Shown here: positions 12,061 through 23,379 of the stretch, in pieces
Layout: the number at the start of each line of letters is the position of its first letter
Numbering within the stretch: the first letter of the stretch is position 1
Position numbers and translations under genes: made by a program
Assembly: GCA_030159075.1 (NCBI GenBank)
Contig: BROG01000029.1
Coordinates: 1,292,501 to 1,356,500, forward strand
DNA from: Atrina japonica
Taxonomy: Eukaryota > Mollusca > Bivalvia > Pterioida > Pinnidae
Reading direction: 5' to 3'
DNA: 64,000 nucleotides
The notes under the pieces: model-generated
Told to the model about the DNA's origin: nothing
The model's database searches: none
Seen by the model: only the letters and a program-made list of their open reading frames with translations

Positions 12061-12530
12061 TTTACAGTCTTTACAGTGGTTTCGACCGGAAATTGTCGTC
12101 TTGTGCCATTATTTTGTTGCAGTTTTGATTTTTTATTTCAACCTTTGGTATTATTTTTATTTGTACAAATACACGTTTGATCATACATACATGTATGACT
12201 TATATCAAAATGATCACATATAAATTGTCTTGCATGTTTACCTTTAATCAAAAGATTTTAAGTTAAAATTAATTGAATAAGGTAATAAAGCATTTATAAC
12301 AATATCATTGACTCGAGTTCTGCCTAGTAAATGAACCATATACATAATCTCCGACGGCAAATCTATCAAAGTTTGGCTATGCTACATTAAAATAATGACG
12401 TCATAATTCTAAATAGTTTTGTACATCTGAAATAAAAGAATAATGTTTTACGCCACATTCAATAATTTTTCAGCGGTCATGTATAAGATATGTGTGTACA
12501 TGTACATATATGTTTGCGCATGTGCGTATT

Positions 12531-12532
<2 letters not shown>

Positions 12533-12581
<49 letters not shown>
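12533..12581. repeat. (TG)n microsatellite
   Basis: About 24 TG units. Confidence 0.95.
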
Positions 12582-12582
<1 letters not shown>

Positions 12583-12589
12583 CATTACT

Positions 12590-14074
12590 TATTGATCTTT
12601 ATACCTATCCCATGCCGTTATATTAGATATTTACGTCATTTTATGTAACGTCTAAATTTTTCTATAAAAGTTAGCAAATGACAATAGCTTTATAACAAAT
12701 ACTGTATAATAGCCATTTGAATTGTATTGCTGTCAGGTGCTGTGAAAAATTGCGTCAGAGGCAATTCAGCACCCTGAGAGTATGAGAAGAAGCGCAATGT
12801 TCATGGTAAATTAAATTTTATACTTCAAAGTCTTACCTGTAAAGGTAAATACCATATGCATCTCTCGATTTTTATCAGAATATCCGTACAGTGTATAAAC
12901 AATATTTAAAATTTATTATCAAAGCAAACACAGTCTACGACTATTTGAAGATATCACTTTTTTGTCCAACCAGGTAAATACTATGAATACACAAATGGCT
13001 AGACAAAATCCCAATACGAAAATAAAAATTTCAATTGATATTTCACGGTAGATGTATTAGAGATATTGAATCTTACGGAAACAAATACTGTGAGAAACTC
13101 GAGAAATTAATTGTTACATTATTAAGCCATTAATAAAATGTTAACTTTGATATTTAATAAATGGTATTGTAAATGGAATGATTTTGAATATTCTTTTGGG
13201 AATTTATATAATTAATTATAAGAAAATCTCATCAGTTGATGTCATGTTAAGAAGATGTCCGACGTTTATGTAAAATTATTAGGAAAAAGCAAAAACATTT
13301 AACGAATAAACGCTTGTCAGAGTGCATTTATTGTCAGTATGGATGCCGTTTTGGGTGACAGATAAATAGAATGGCGCCTGATAGGGTTAAATTTGCTCTA
13401 AATCACTGTAGTCTCTATGCCTCACTTATCTATCTTTAAAATGTCCCCTTTTTTAATTCGTCATCTTATCTGGGGGTGAAAATGGCGAATATCAAACGGA
13501 GGCGGAAATTTACGTATTAAGCGTCTGAGTGAGTCAGGTTAATCTCATATGGGATTCCATTGATATAAAGCAAAAATCTGAATATTGTTTAGATGTCAAG
13601 AAATATATTTATTATAAGTAATTTGATAGATACCGAATGTTTCAAAAAGACAAACAAATAAACAAACAACGGAAAAACACAAAACCCACGTCAAAAACAA
13701 TACAGGCGATCTTTGATCTCAGGAGCTTAATACCAATAAAATGTATAAGACGTTGCCATTTGTAACTTTATGTACATAGTCTGGAAGTAAAGTGAATAAC
13801 ATTCTAAATACGTTTAGACTATACAAAATTATGTGATTTCTATGATTACTTCATTAATAAAATTATGCCGAGAATTTGTAATCTTATCGACATTTCAATA
13901 CAAAAAAAACAACCTCTGCAATTCTAGAAGTATTTTATTTCATTATTTAAAGATATAATATCCCTTTACATATTTACTTAATTTACTTGTTATAAATTAT
14001 TTTGAATGCAATTAGAAGGTAACCAAGTGCACGTAATAGTTGTATTAAATTTTAATTATCTATGCGTCTTTATA
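12590..14074. other. gene-free stretch
   Basis: No gene, RNA gene or clear repeat is recognised. Confidence 0.4.
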
Positions 14075-14313
14075 TACCGTATAAGTGGAAATTTTAGCGA
14101 GACCCAAATTTAGCGTTTCATCCTAAAAATGTTATATAATTTTAGCGAGAAGTAATTTTAGCGATTCTATAATTTAAAAAGATAACTCTTATCTTCGATG
14201 AGGAATGAACTGTTAGAGATTTTCAGTTTTAGCAATCTGAACAACTTATACCAACTAATAACAACTAATAATACCAAAAATGAATCCTCGCTAAAATCTT
14301 AGCTTAGACGGTA
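14075..14313. mobile_element. MITE-like element with TACCGT termini
   Basis: The left end TACCGTATAAG and, slightly inward, AAATTTTAGCGAG are matched in inverted orientation at the right by CTCGCTAAAATCTTAGC and TTAGACGGTA. TTTTAGCGA-type words repeat inside. The element is about 239 bp and non-coding. Confidence 0.5.
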
Positions 14314-14319
14314 ATATCT

Positions 14320-15685
14320 CATTTATTTTTATCTATATATTTACTGATTCTATGTCTACCTATTTCTTTTCCTCTGTTTATCTATTGATTCACATATTTG
14401 TAACAATTTAACTGGTTCCTTATTCGTCAAAAGTGAAAGTTGGGTCATATTTTGTATTTAATCTTCGAAAGGAAAGGTCTTTTTAATTTTTAATTTTTTT
14501 AGAGGTCACTTAGAATTATTATCATTTGCTCGCAATTGTTAGCTTTATAAATCTATTTTATGTCACATTTTAACAATAGTTATGCATTTGATCGGATTCA
14601 AATTTCAATTTGTCTGCATATAAGACATGTTTAGCTGAATCTAAAAGAACGGAAAGTGGGGAATACATGTAAACACGAAGTAGTTTATAACTGATTATCA
14701 GTCGTACACAAATACCAAAGCAAAAATAATATCTAATAGTGAAGTACATGTATATGTCAACCAAGATACAGTGGAACATCCGGGTTCTGTCGGAAACCAG
14801 AAATATACTGTCTATTTTTTATCATTTATTTTTAAAAGTTGTACAGGCCAAACATCTTGCCTAGCGTTGATTCCAGGCACTACTGCTGCTCTTCTATTTT
14901 GTGATGACAAGTAGCTCGTACCACCCTGTTATGATTTAAGATTCGTTGTATTAGCAAACATGACGGTGCCAATTTATCTCGATACATTGTATACCTATGA
15001 CTTGCGTTATAGGAGATGCTATACATTAATCCCTCTATTAGACACATTCGATTATCGTAAACAACACGCAGTCGGGGTTGTTTATTATTTCATCGCTGAT
15101 GTCTTTGAAATCAAACTTCCTTTGAATGGTAAATCACGTTTCCACCGACTGGTATTCCTTTGGGGCGTCTAAAATGTGTACTTCATGAAATATCAATGCA
15201 ATACTAGTAAATATAGTCTTTGAGCCACAATTAACCCCCTATTCACCCACTGGGGGAATTGTGAAGGTTATGATTTACTGAAAGCTTATTAAAATGCTAC
15301 AAAATGAGCCATGTTAGCAGTCTAGCCGTTCGGGCGTTTAGAAGTTTTAGGGTAAAAACCATAGAAAATTAACAAAAATCGCTGAAAATTGGAAAACACC
15401 TATAATCTATCCTCTATTTATGGTCTTTGTTTGCAATGAAAGTAAAAGATGTATGCTAGATATCTTAAATGACAAGTATGGACCCATTAAACGACCATTT
15501 TGTAACAAATTTGGTGTTTTGGGGTAATTTTGCAAAACAAAATTCTTGAATAATCTTCTGAAGAATGGACATACCAAACTGGACATCGATCTTACATGTC
15601 TAGTATTTATGAATAAAGCAATTTTATGAGTCTTTATTTTACAAAACTCATACTGGACAATAACTCGCATTAACTAGAAGTGTGA
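14320..15685. other. gene-free stretch
   Basis: No supported gene. The forward frame at 14960-15172 (70 codons) and the reverse frame at 15407-15670 show no domain, signal or splice context. At about 15567 the words ACATACCAAACTGGACAT recall family B. Confidence 0.35.
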
Positions 15686-15689
15686 AATC

Positions 15690-15880
15690 CTATAACTTAA
15701 ACTAAAGTTGTCATCTTTTTACAGTTGTTACTCTTAGGCGAATTTGGGAATACATTTATAGTACATTGGATTTTTGTTTGGCCTTGTATGATAAAACATT
15801 CTGTTTCGGAACTCTTCATCTACTTTAAATTCAAGCCCAACTGATGAAGTCTTATTGATAGAAACGATCGTTTTGAGCAA
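15690..15880 (-). repeat. dispersed repeat family A copy, minus strand
   Basis: Read on the minus strand it carries CTCAAAACGATCGTTTCTAT, AGACTTCATCAGTTGGGCTT, CATACAAGGCCAAA and CTGTAAAAAGATGACA in the family-A order. It is closest to the copy at 57868-58078, sharing AGACTTCATCAGTTG-type and TTCCGAAACA words. Confidence 0.55.
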
Positions 15881-15892
15881 TTGTTTTACTTA

Positions 15893-16077
15893 CAGTAGAA
15901 TCTCATTGTCTTGAAGTTCATGGGACTATCCCTATTCCTTCAAGATATACGGAATTCGAGATAACTGAATTTTAAATAACGTTTATTTATCTATCAATCT
16001 AAATCAGGACCGGTTGTTCAACATCGATATAAGCGGAAATTTTACTCATCCGATTTCGAAATAACGAGATTCCATTG
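15893..16077. mobile_element. MITE-like element, TA-flanked (copy 2)
   Basis: The ends CAGTAGAATCTCATTGT and AACGAGATTCCATTG are inverted and bordered by TA (15891-15892 and 16078-16079). It pairs with 10801-10976 as a family and is about 185 bp. Confidence 0.6.
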
Positions 16078-16079
16078 TA

Positions 16080-17098
16080 TTTTATTAACTATAACTTTGG
16101 TGTTATAAATATTTACTGACCTAACAATGACTAGCATTAACAATGATGCTCTTGGAGCAGATATAACAATGAGTATCTGTTTCAAATGATTTACAATGCA
16201 AAATCATGTTACTTGAAGCTAGTTGTTTTACGTACAAATAGTAATTAGGGGTAAGGTGTGATGTCTGTATCAATTTTGCTTTCATTTTACCGGCCTGTAT
16301 GTCATATTCAACATTTTTATTATATCTTATTTCATTTTCTGGGTGATAGCAGTTTTGATTTGTTTTGCTTTTTCGTGAAGGAAGAAGTAGGGATACAGTT
16401 CAAGCTGGATATGATCATCCATCAACCTTCTATCGGTAAACTGGCAAACTTTCTCACATAACAAGTACGTTAAACTCAAACAGTTGCTTACTAGAAGTGA
16501 GAGGCACCGCGAAACAAAAAGCCTTTTAATTCATTTAACAGCGAAGGTTCATCCCAGTCCAATTCTTAAAACGATTTATATTCGACGTATTGGGGTATCT
16601 AATGTGTTACGAGAATCAACAAAACACTAATCAGAAAAACGATAACGGTGCTAAATGAATTGTACTTCTTACGATCCAAGGTATGATGATGATACCGTGT
16701 GTAGAACCTACAGATAGATATCATTGGAATACACAAATTAAAAATTAGCAGAGGACAGAATTGCAGTTGAACGCGTCTAGAAAGAATGTTATTTTAGTTT
16801 TTCATACGTAGGTTTAAGTGCAAGATGTACTTTTAAGAAACCGGAAGCCTTTATTTATAAGTTCCGTTTCATGGATATTGATTTGAAGATATGTTTTTCA
16901 AAACACTCATAAAAATGAATCGATATATAAATATGAAAATACCCCAATGAATTTCAAAACCTCGCCTAGAAAATACGTACCAAACATTATTGACAAAGTT
17001 TTACCTTTTACAATTACATATCCCCATGTATTTCGAAAGAGAAATACAGCATTAGTCATTTATCTGTATGATGGTCTATTCATTTTATTATTCATCCA
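16080..17098. other. gene-free stretch
   Basis: No gene or clear repeat recognised. Confidence 0.35.
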
Positions 17099-17205
17099 TG
17101 GCACCTGATCCCACCTATTGATTTGAGGTCCGTGTTTGTCAATTTTTTTACCGGATTTGTGCCTATATCCTGGACATCGTATAGATTTATGCTTTGGCAT
17201 CTGAG
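17099..17205 (+). mobile_element. Penelope-type 3' tail fragment (copy 3)
   Basis: CCATGGCACCTGATCCCACC, AGGTCCGTGTTTGTC, TTACCGGATTTGTGCCTAT and ATGCTTTGGCATCTGAGG match the last part of the tail in copy 1. Only about 107 bp remains. Confidence 0.65.
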
Positions 17206-17639
17206 GGTTTTTTTTTCTTATTTTAATAAAATAACAAGAGGATTCTTGGTAACATTATTTATCATAAAAACTATTCGTTGACATTTTTCTCATCTTATAG
17301 TATGGAAGGTCATTTCTGGACACATCTTAATGAAATAATTACCAATGTCGGTTGCTCTCATTACTTCTCTTTCTGGGAAATCAACTCTCTGCATATATAA
17401 AATGAATCGGTTTACCGCAGTTTTTGGACACATGGTTGGTCATGGCGATCGGCTGTGTCTTTGCCATGAAGCTTTGTACTAGCTAACCTTCAGTGCTCAT
17501 GCTTTTAGGGTGTAAATTATATGTATGCATTGGATATACGTAGTGAATGAATAAAATATGTGTTATCAATTTGTGATTGAACAGACTGAAATAGAACGGA
17601 AAATACTAAATGTGTTTATATTAATTCGGTATTTCAGCG

Positions 17640-17790
17640 TTACGCTTCACGCCATCGCCAGTCAAAGTGCTCGGTTATTACCCCCTCGTGAAGCGAAGGG
17701 GATATCTGAAACGATGGATCCTATTGATTTTACAGGTCAAAGGACAAGGTCACGAGTACTTTTTTGTCACCTTTTATTATGCTACATTTT
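17640..17790. repeat. probable dispersed repeat fragment
   Basis: ACCCCCTCGTGAAGCGAAGG followed by GATCCTATTGATTTTACAGG and TCAAAGGACAAGGTCAC resembles a repeat I recall as common in mollusc genomes (a GGTCAAAGGTCAAGGTCAC type). This is from memory and was not verified. It overlaps an 85-codon forward frame that I do not believe is a gene. Confidence 0.3.
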
Positions 17791-17799
17791 CCTTGTGAG

Positions 17800-18569
17800 C
17801 GCAAGAGAGGTTTAATATGCAACGCATTGCACTAAAGAGTAACGGTAATATTTTAAAAAAAATGTACCATGGCAAAATGTCCACAAAGCTTCTCTTGTTC
17901 TACTTGTGACTAAGATTACTTAGAATGATTTCCATTCGTTAAAAGGGTGTATTTTTCAAATACTAGTCTATTTCAACATGTAATGGTTTAAATGGAAAAG
18001 CTTAGAAATAGAAAAATGTATCAGAAACATATCATAAGATAATGTGGTGTTTATATAAGAGTTAAATCAAAAGTTTAAAAAAAACTATCAAAATTCCAAA
18101 CTTAAATATATGATTATTAATTAATTATCATGTTCCCTTTTTTGGTAAACACCTGATACATGTATATCAAAAAGTAGGAACTTGAGGGCATTGTTGAAGT
18201 AATATAAACTGTCATTGAGGGAATTCTAGATGCAGGTTTTGTGCAACGTTTTATCTCTTATACATCAGTAAAAAAAAAGAAATTATTGACCTCGACCTTC
18301 GACATTGCTTCAGTTTCAACAAATATTTTTTAATAATTTAGAAACCTAGGGTACATTAATTTTTGTTTGTTTTGATGATTGTTTTTATTTTTTTTTTATT
18401 ATTATGTTATCATTATTCGTCGTTATACAAATATTTTATTGATAAAAAGGTGCCTTCATGAAATTTCATTCGCTGGAATTTAATTGCTGTTTTGACATTA
18501 TCTTCGATTTTGTTTTTCATTGTAATACTTATTGATATTGACACGAATTCTGTTTAATATGCTTGAAAT
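17800..18569. other. gene-free stretch before satellite
   Basis: AT-rich, with no gene recognised. Confidence 0.35.
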
Positions 18570-19660
18570 AGTATAGTATAGTTTAGTATAGTATAGTTTA
18601 GTATAGTATAGTATAGTATAGTATAGTATAGTATAGTATAGTATAGTATAATATAGTATAGTATAGTAAAATATAGTAAAGTATAGCATAGTAAAGTAAG
18701 TATAGTACGGTATAGTATTGCATAGTACAGTATAATACAGTACAGTATAGTATAGTATAGTATAGTACGGTATAGTATAGTATAATATATAGTATTGTAT
18801 AGTATTGTATAGTATAGTATAGTATAGTATAGAATAGTATAGTATAGTAAAGTATAGTATAGTATAGTATAGTATAGTATAGTATAGTATAGTACGGTAT
18901 AGTATAGTATAATATATGGTATAGTATAGTATAGTATTGTAAAGTATAGTATAGTATAGTATAGAATAGCATAGTTTAGTATAGTATAGTATAGTATTGT
19001 ATAGTATAGTACGGTATAGTATAGAATAGCATAGTTTAGTATAGTATAGTATAGTATAGTATAGTATAGTATTGTATAGTATAGTATTGTAAAGTATAGT
19101 ATAGTATTGTAAAGTATAGTATAGTATAGTATAGAATAGCATAGTTTAGTATAGTATAGTATAGTATAGTATAGTATTGTATAGTATAGTATTGTATAGT
19201 ATAGTATAGTATAGTATATAGCATAGTTTAGTATAGTATAGTATAGTATAGTATAGTATTGTATAGTATAGTATTGTATAGTATAGTATAGTATAGTATA
19301 GAATAGCATAGTTTAGTATAGTATAGTATAGTATAGTATAGTATTGTATAGTATAGTATTGTATAGTATAGTATAGTATAGTATAGAATAGCATAGTTTA
19401 GTATAGTATAGTATAGTATAGTATTGTATAGTATAGTATTGTAAAGTATAGTATAGTATTGTAAAGTATAGTATAGTATAGTATAGAATAGCATAGTTTA
19501 GTATAGTATAGTATAGTATAGTATTGTATAGTATAGTACGGTATAGTATAGTATAGTAAGGTATAGTATAGTATAGTATAGTATAGTATAGTATAGTATA
19601 GTATAGTATAGTAAAGTATAGTATATAGTATAGTATAGTATACAGAATAGGATAGGATAG
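18570..19660. repeat. AGTAT pentanucleotide satellite with higher-order units
   Basis: About 1.1 kb of near-continuous AGTAT units with recurrent variants (AGTTT, TTGTAT, AGCAT, AGAAT). The composite word ATAGAATAGCATAGTTTAG recurs at 18961, 19021, 19131, 19298, 19383 and 19483, with a variant at about 19215. Spacings are 60, 110, 84, 83, 85 and 100, so segments of roughly 85 bp have been duplicated as blocks. All reverse frames are open and read as Tyr/Thr/Ile/Leu repeats; these are repeat artefacts. Confidence 0.95.
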
Positions 19661-19744
19661 CTTATTGGTCAAAAGCAAATATTACTTATATATATATGCA
19701 TATAAGTACAATCAAAATATAGATGTGTGGTATATCGAGAGTAC

Positions 19745-19853
19745 TGTTCTATGACATACTGGTAATCTTGAAAAAAAAATCCCAAAATGCATGAATGACG
19801 CCGCTGCCATGCATTTTTGGAATATTTCAAAATTACCAAAATGCCATAGGACA
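19745..19853. mobile_element. 109-bp palindromic foldback element
   Basis: The left arm TGTTCTATGACATACTGGTA with AAAATGCATG pairs with the right arm GCCATGCATTTTTGG with CCAAAATGCCATAGGACA. The arms are about 48 bases with scattered mismatches around a loop near ACGCCGCT. It is non-coding. Confidence 0.6.
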
Positions 19854-20194
19854 GATGTATAATAAATTTGGTAAAGTATAATTGATTTTAAACAATGCTA
19901 TTTCTGATTTTGAATGCATTCATAATGACTTTATGCAAGTTACAAAGTTCTGAAGTATCGTGTGTGTTCTAAGCATCTTAACTAATTTAAAGACCGAGAG
20001 TCTGATGTAATAGTAACTTTAAAAATGTAGATAATGTGTCTGTTTGCCAAGATTTAATGTCATTTTTATTTTCATTAATTAAAAAAATATATTTTTTATT
20101 TACACTACATCAATTTTACATAATGCTAGTCTATTTACATTATGACGTGTAATTTTCCAGGAAAGAAAAAGGAGAGAAAGAACTCTTATACGCA

Positions 20195-20199
<5 letters not shown>

Positions 20200-20241
<42 letters not shown>

Positions 20242-20310
20242 GCACGCACGCACAGGTATACACACACACCTACACACACACCTGCACACACGCCCGCACA
20301 TACACACATA
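20200..20310. repeat. (CA)n with CGCA and CACACCTA variants
   Basis: A clean (CA)n run to about 20236 passes into GCAC and CACACCTA variants. Reading frames on both strands here are repeat-derived. Confidence 0.9.
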
Positions 20311-20760
20311 CACATGTGTACAAACATTCACAATTATATTTTGTCATGTATTATTTGTATATAGTGAAAAAATGTGTATATAGCTTTCAAATAAATGATC
20401 AAGAAAATGACATGAAATCTGTTTCATCTTTTTATAAAATATATTGTGTTTTCTATTATTATTTTAAAAATGTGATCTCATACAAAATCAGATAATCATG
20501 GTGAAGTACAGAAAGTATTTGTACACCGATATTAGTATCATGATATATCGTGGCGTGGAATTTGGGGATAAATCACGAAAATGAAACGATTTGAAGTTCT
20601 GTTGAGGAATAGATCTATAATAACATATACTTTCTATCTATTTCTGATAAATAGTTATCAAATAATTCGACAGCTGATTTGTAATAAAGTTATCAAAATG
20701 TCGAGATGTTTGTAATCGATATCGATGTATCGCGATAGATATTTGAACTTATATTTTGGC

Positions 20761-20770
20761 ATACATACAT

Positions 20771-20803
<33 letters not shown>

Positions 20804-20871
20804 TAGATAGATAGATAGATAGATAGGTAGGTAGGTAGGTAGGTAGGCAGGCAGGCTGGCAGACAGGCAGG

Positions 20872-20931
<60 letters not shown>

Positions 20932-20940
20932 AAGATAGAT

Positions 20941-20974
<34 letters not shown>

Positions 20975-20997
20975 CAGACAGGCAGGCTGACAGATAA
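20761..20997. repeat. compound (GACA)n(GATA)n(GGTA)n microsatellite
   Basis: GACA, GATA, GGTA, GGCA and again GATA blocks follow one another. The same GGTA/GGCA/GGCTGGC interruption recurs in the GATA tract at 61300-61320, so the tracts share a motif history. Confidence 0.9.
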
Positions 20998-21129
20998 ATA
21001 AACAGATACCAATTCCTGTCCTTAACATTCGTCAGTATGCTGTCATGTTGTAAATTTTGAATTTACTGGATGGGTGTAAATATAAAATTTACAACACGAC
21101 AATGCGCTGTCGCTAACAAGTCTATCTAA

Positions 21130-21480
21130 ACAAAGCCATCATCATTACCTCCAGCTCGCTATATCCTGTAGCTGGTAGTCCTATATCCTTTAGGGGTACA
21201 TGTTTCTAATGATATGGTTACGTCATTAACAACCCTAAAGGTGTTTTATATATTCGTTATCATACCAGAATATATCCAATACTTGACACCAGTCATACAA
21301 ACTAATGTAATAATAATGGCAAATGTAGGCCTATTGGTGAACGACTTAAACATATCAAAACTGGAACTTTCATTCTATTAATTTGTCATGATATCAACAC
21401 GTGTCATATTTCTTGTCTGTATCAATAAGGATGTACGTTTCTTGATTTGATAGATTTTACGTTGAGTAGAACGATATGAC
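21130..21480 (+). repeat. long inverted repeat, left arm
   Basis: This arm is the reverse complement of 27250-27604 over most of its length. Shared words include CAAAGCCATCATCATTACC, CTAATGATATGGTTACGTCA, ACAACCCTAAAGGTGTTTTA, GTTATCATACCAGAATATAT and CTTGACACCAGTCATACAAA. The left arm has a gap of about 20 bp in the middle and an insertion of about 15 bp near 21430. It lies about 2.5 kb upstream of BAMBI exon 1. It could be an interspersed element in two copies or a duplicated regulatory segment. Confidence 0.8.
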
Positions 21481-21607
21481 TGTATTTGAGATACGTAATG
21501 TGTGTGGTTTTACGTCAACAACGTTTTGACCAGATATATTTATAATTACAAAAATTTTAATTCAAATATGTTTGTATATATCTACAATTAGAAAAGCTTC
21601 GTTCTCT

Positions 21608-21750
21608 AGTCCTATAACATATATGCCTTCGTTGGTTCAAATCGTTTGCTTTCAACGTTTTTCATCGGATATTTAGTGGTTCAGCATCATCCGATAAAAA
21701 AGTTGAAACGAAACAATTTTAACCGACGAAGACCTATATATTATAGGACT
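21608..21750. mobile_element. 143-bp hairpin element
   Basis: Arms 21608-21670 and 21689-21750 are reverse complements with about ten mismatches, around a loop of about 18 bases. Both ends are AGTCCTATAA / TTATAGGACT. Inner shared words include CTTCGTYGGTT and ATCGGAT. It has the form of a foldback MITE; a long RNA hairpin is also possible if transcribed. Confidence 0.65.
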
Positions 21751-22029
21751 ACGTCTTTCTGCATCCAGCATACAGTTCTATTCTGTTAACACTGCCTTTA
21801 TTCCTCGCTGCATTGACACAACATAAGTCCCGATGTGTGGTTCTTCACCTAAAGGTAGTCAGTCTGATTGCTCCATTTGATGTATAATTCCTGGTGTGGC
21901 GTAGAATTTACATACAAGTTAAATACATGAAAGAAAGTAAAATAAAAGTAACTACAAACGAATTCTGGAACGCCATAATTTTAACAAGCGCTTTATTTTC
22001 ACTTAGACGTGACACTGTCAATGATTCAA

Positions 22030-22095
22030 GTTTTTATTTTTGTTGTTTTTTTTTTGTTGTTTTTTTTTTTTTTTGGTTTTTTTTTTTTCTTGGTT
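22030..22095. repeat. T-rich low-complexity tract
   Basis: Runs of T interrupted by GG and G. A forward frame across it is low-complexity. Confidence 0.85.
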
Positions 22096-22099
22096 TTTG

Positions 22100-23379
22100 G
22101 TTTTATTTCAAAATAAGAATATTCATTAATTTATACGTGAACAATTTGTTATTTCACTTAGTCTGTTCATAGAAACAGAAAAACAATATTTTAGTGAATC
22201 TATGATCCATTGTGTATATGTATGTTCCTATACATACTCGGGTGACAAACGAAAGGTTGCAGTGATTGGAACATCTCAAAATCCTTCATATTTCAATTCT
22301 AAAAAGAACTTAATTATTGTTAAGTAACGGCTGTATAATTGAATAATTATGCACCTCAATACATGTAAATATATTTTCTCACTGAAATGGGATATGAAAT
22401 GTTAACTTTAGTAACTATTAGATGCATTCTCAGTGTCGTTTGAAACGTGACATAATTTTTTTTTTTTTTTTTGTACTTCTTTATCATAGCTTAGAACGGT
22501 CGTGTTATTTTCCGACACGGATTTATTTTTCGATTGTTATATTTCGTTTTCCTATCTGAACAATTATCCGATTTGTACTAGGAAGTCATTATTAATATTC
22601 ATCGACGTCAAATATCTAACATGTAACGTCGCCACAATCTCAAAAATCGGACTGGGTTAAAACTAATTAACGGAACGGAAATAATTTCACATTTAATGTC
22701 GAAAATTATTTTAAATATGGATAATGATAATTACACATAAGTGGACGAAATAATGAATGCAGGAGACTTACATTGAACATGAAATAATTTTGGCAAAGTC
22801 CTCTGTGGAATGTCTTTTCTAATTACAACTGAGACGCGACGGGGACCCAATTTTATTTTCTGAATACAAAGATTTTTCCGTCATCGTCACGCAAGATTTT
22901 GCGATAAGGGGGGCCCTATGAAATAAGAAAATAAAACCTGCACAAGGAAAGAATTGAAATGATCGTTCTTTTACAAAGGATTTTCTTAATACTGGTGTAT
23001 TTGAATGAGAATTACATACCATTTGTTCCATAACACAAATTTACAATTTTCCGTGTCATGAGTCGTTAGATCCAAAGAATAAAGTCTAAATGGATTGAAA
23101 TGTATTCGAGCGTACAGAAAAAATACACCAAACTGAATAAATTTATTTCAAATTTTTCCCCTTCCAAATCGAAATATTTTTTCATAAAAAAAACTGAGGA
23201 TAGGGAAAACTAGAAAAAGATTTTAACATTATTAGTTAAGTGAGTAATTTAGTTGGGCGTCGTGTTGTTTTTATTTTCTTTATAATTATGTCGGAAACAT
23301 ACGACTAACAAAGGTAGACATTTGAATCGCTTTATCTTCAGACGAATAAAATCAACACAAGTCTACACTCTGACAATGT
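22100..23379. other. gene-free upstream region of BAMBI
   Basis: No gene is seen. The reverse frame at 22819-23031 lacks any recognisable feature. Distal regulatory sequence for BAMBI may lie here, but nothing is distinctive. Confidence 0.35.

Noticed and set aside
14960..15172. 70-codon forward frame
   Set aside because: Composition is unremarkable and there is no recognisable domain or supporting signal nearby.
17558..17815. 85-codon forward frame
   Set aside because: It overlaps what looks like a common dispersed repeat.
18498..19678. Reverse frames up to 251 codons rich in Tyr, Thr, Ile and Leu
   Set aside because: They come from the AGTAT satellite; all frames are open and low-complexity.
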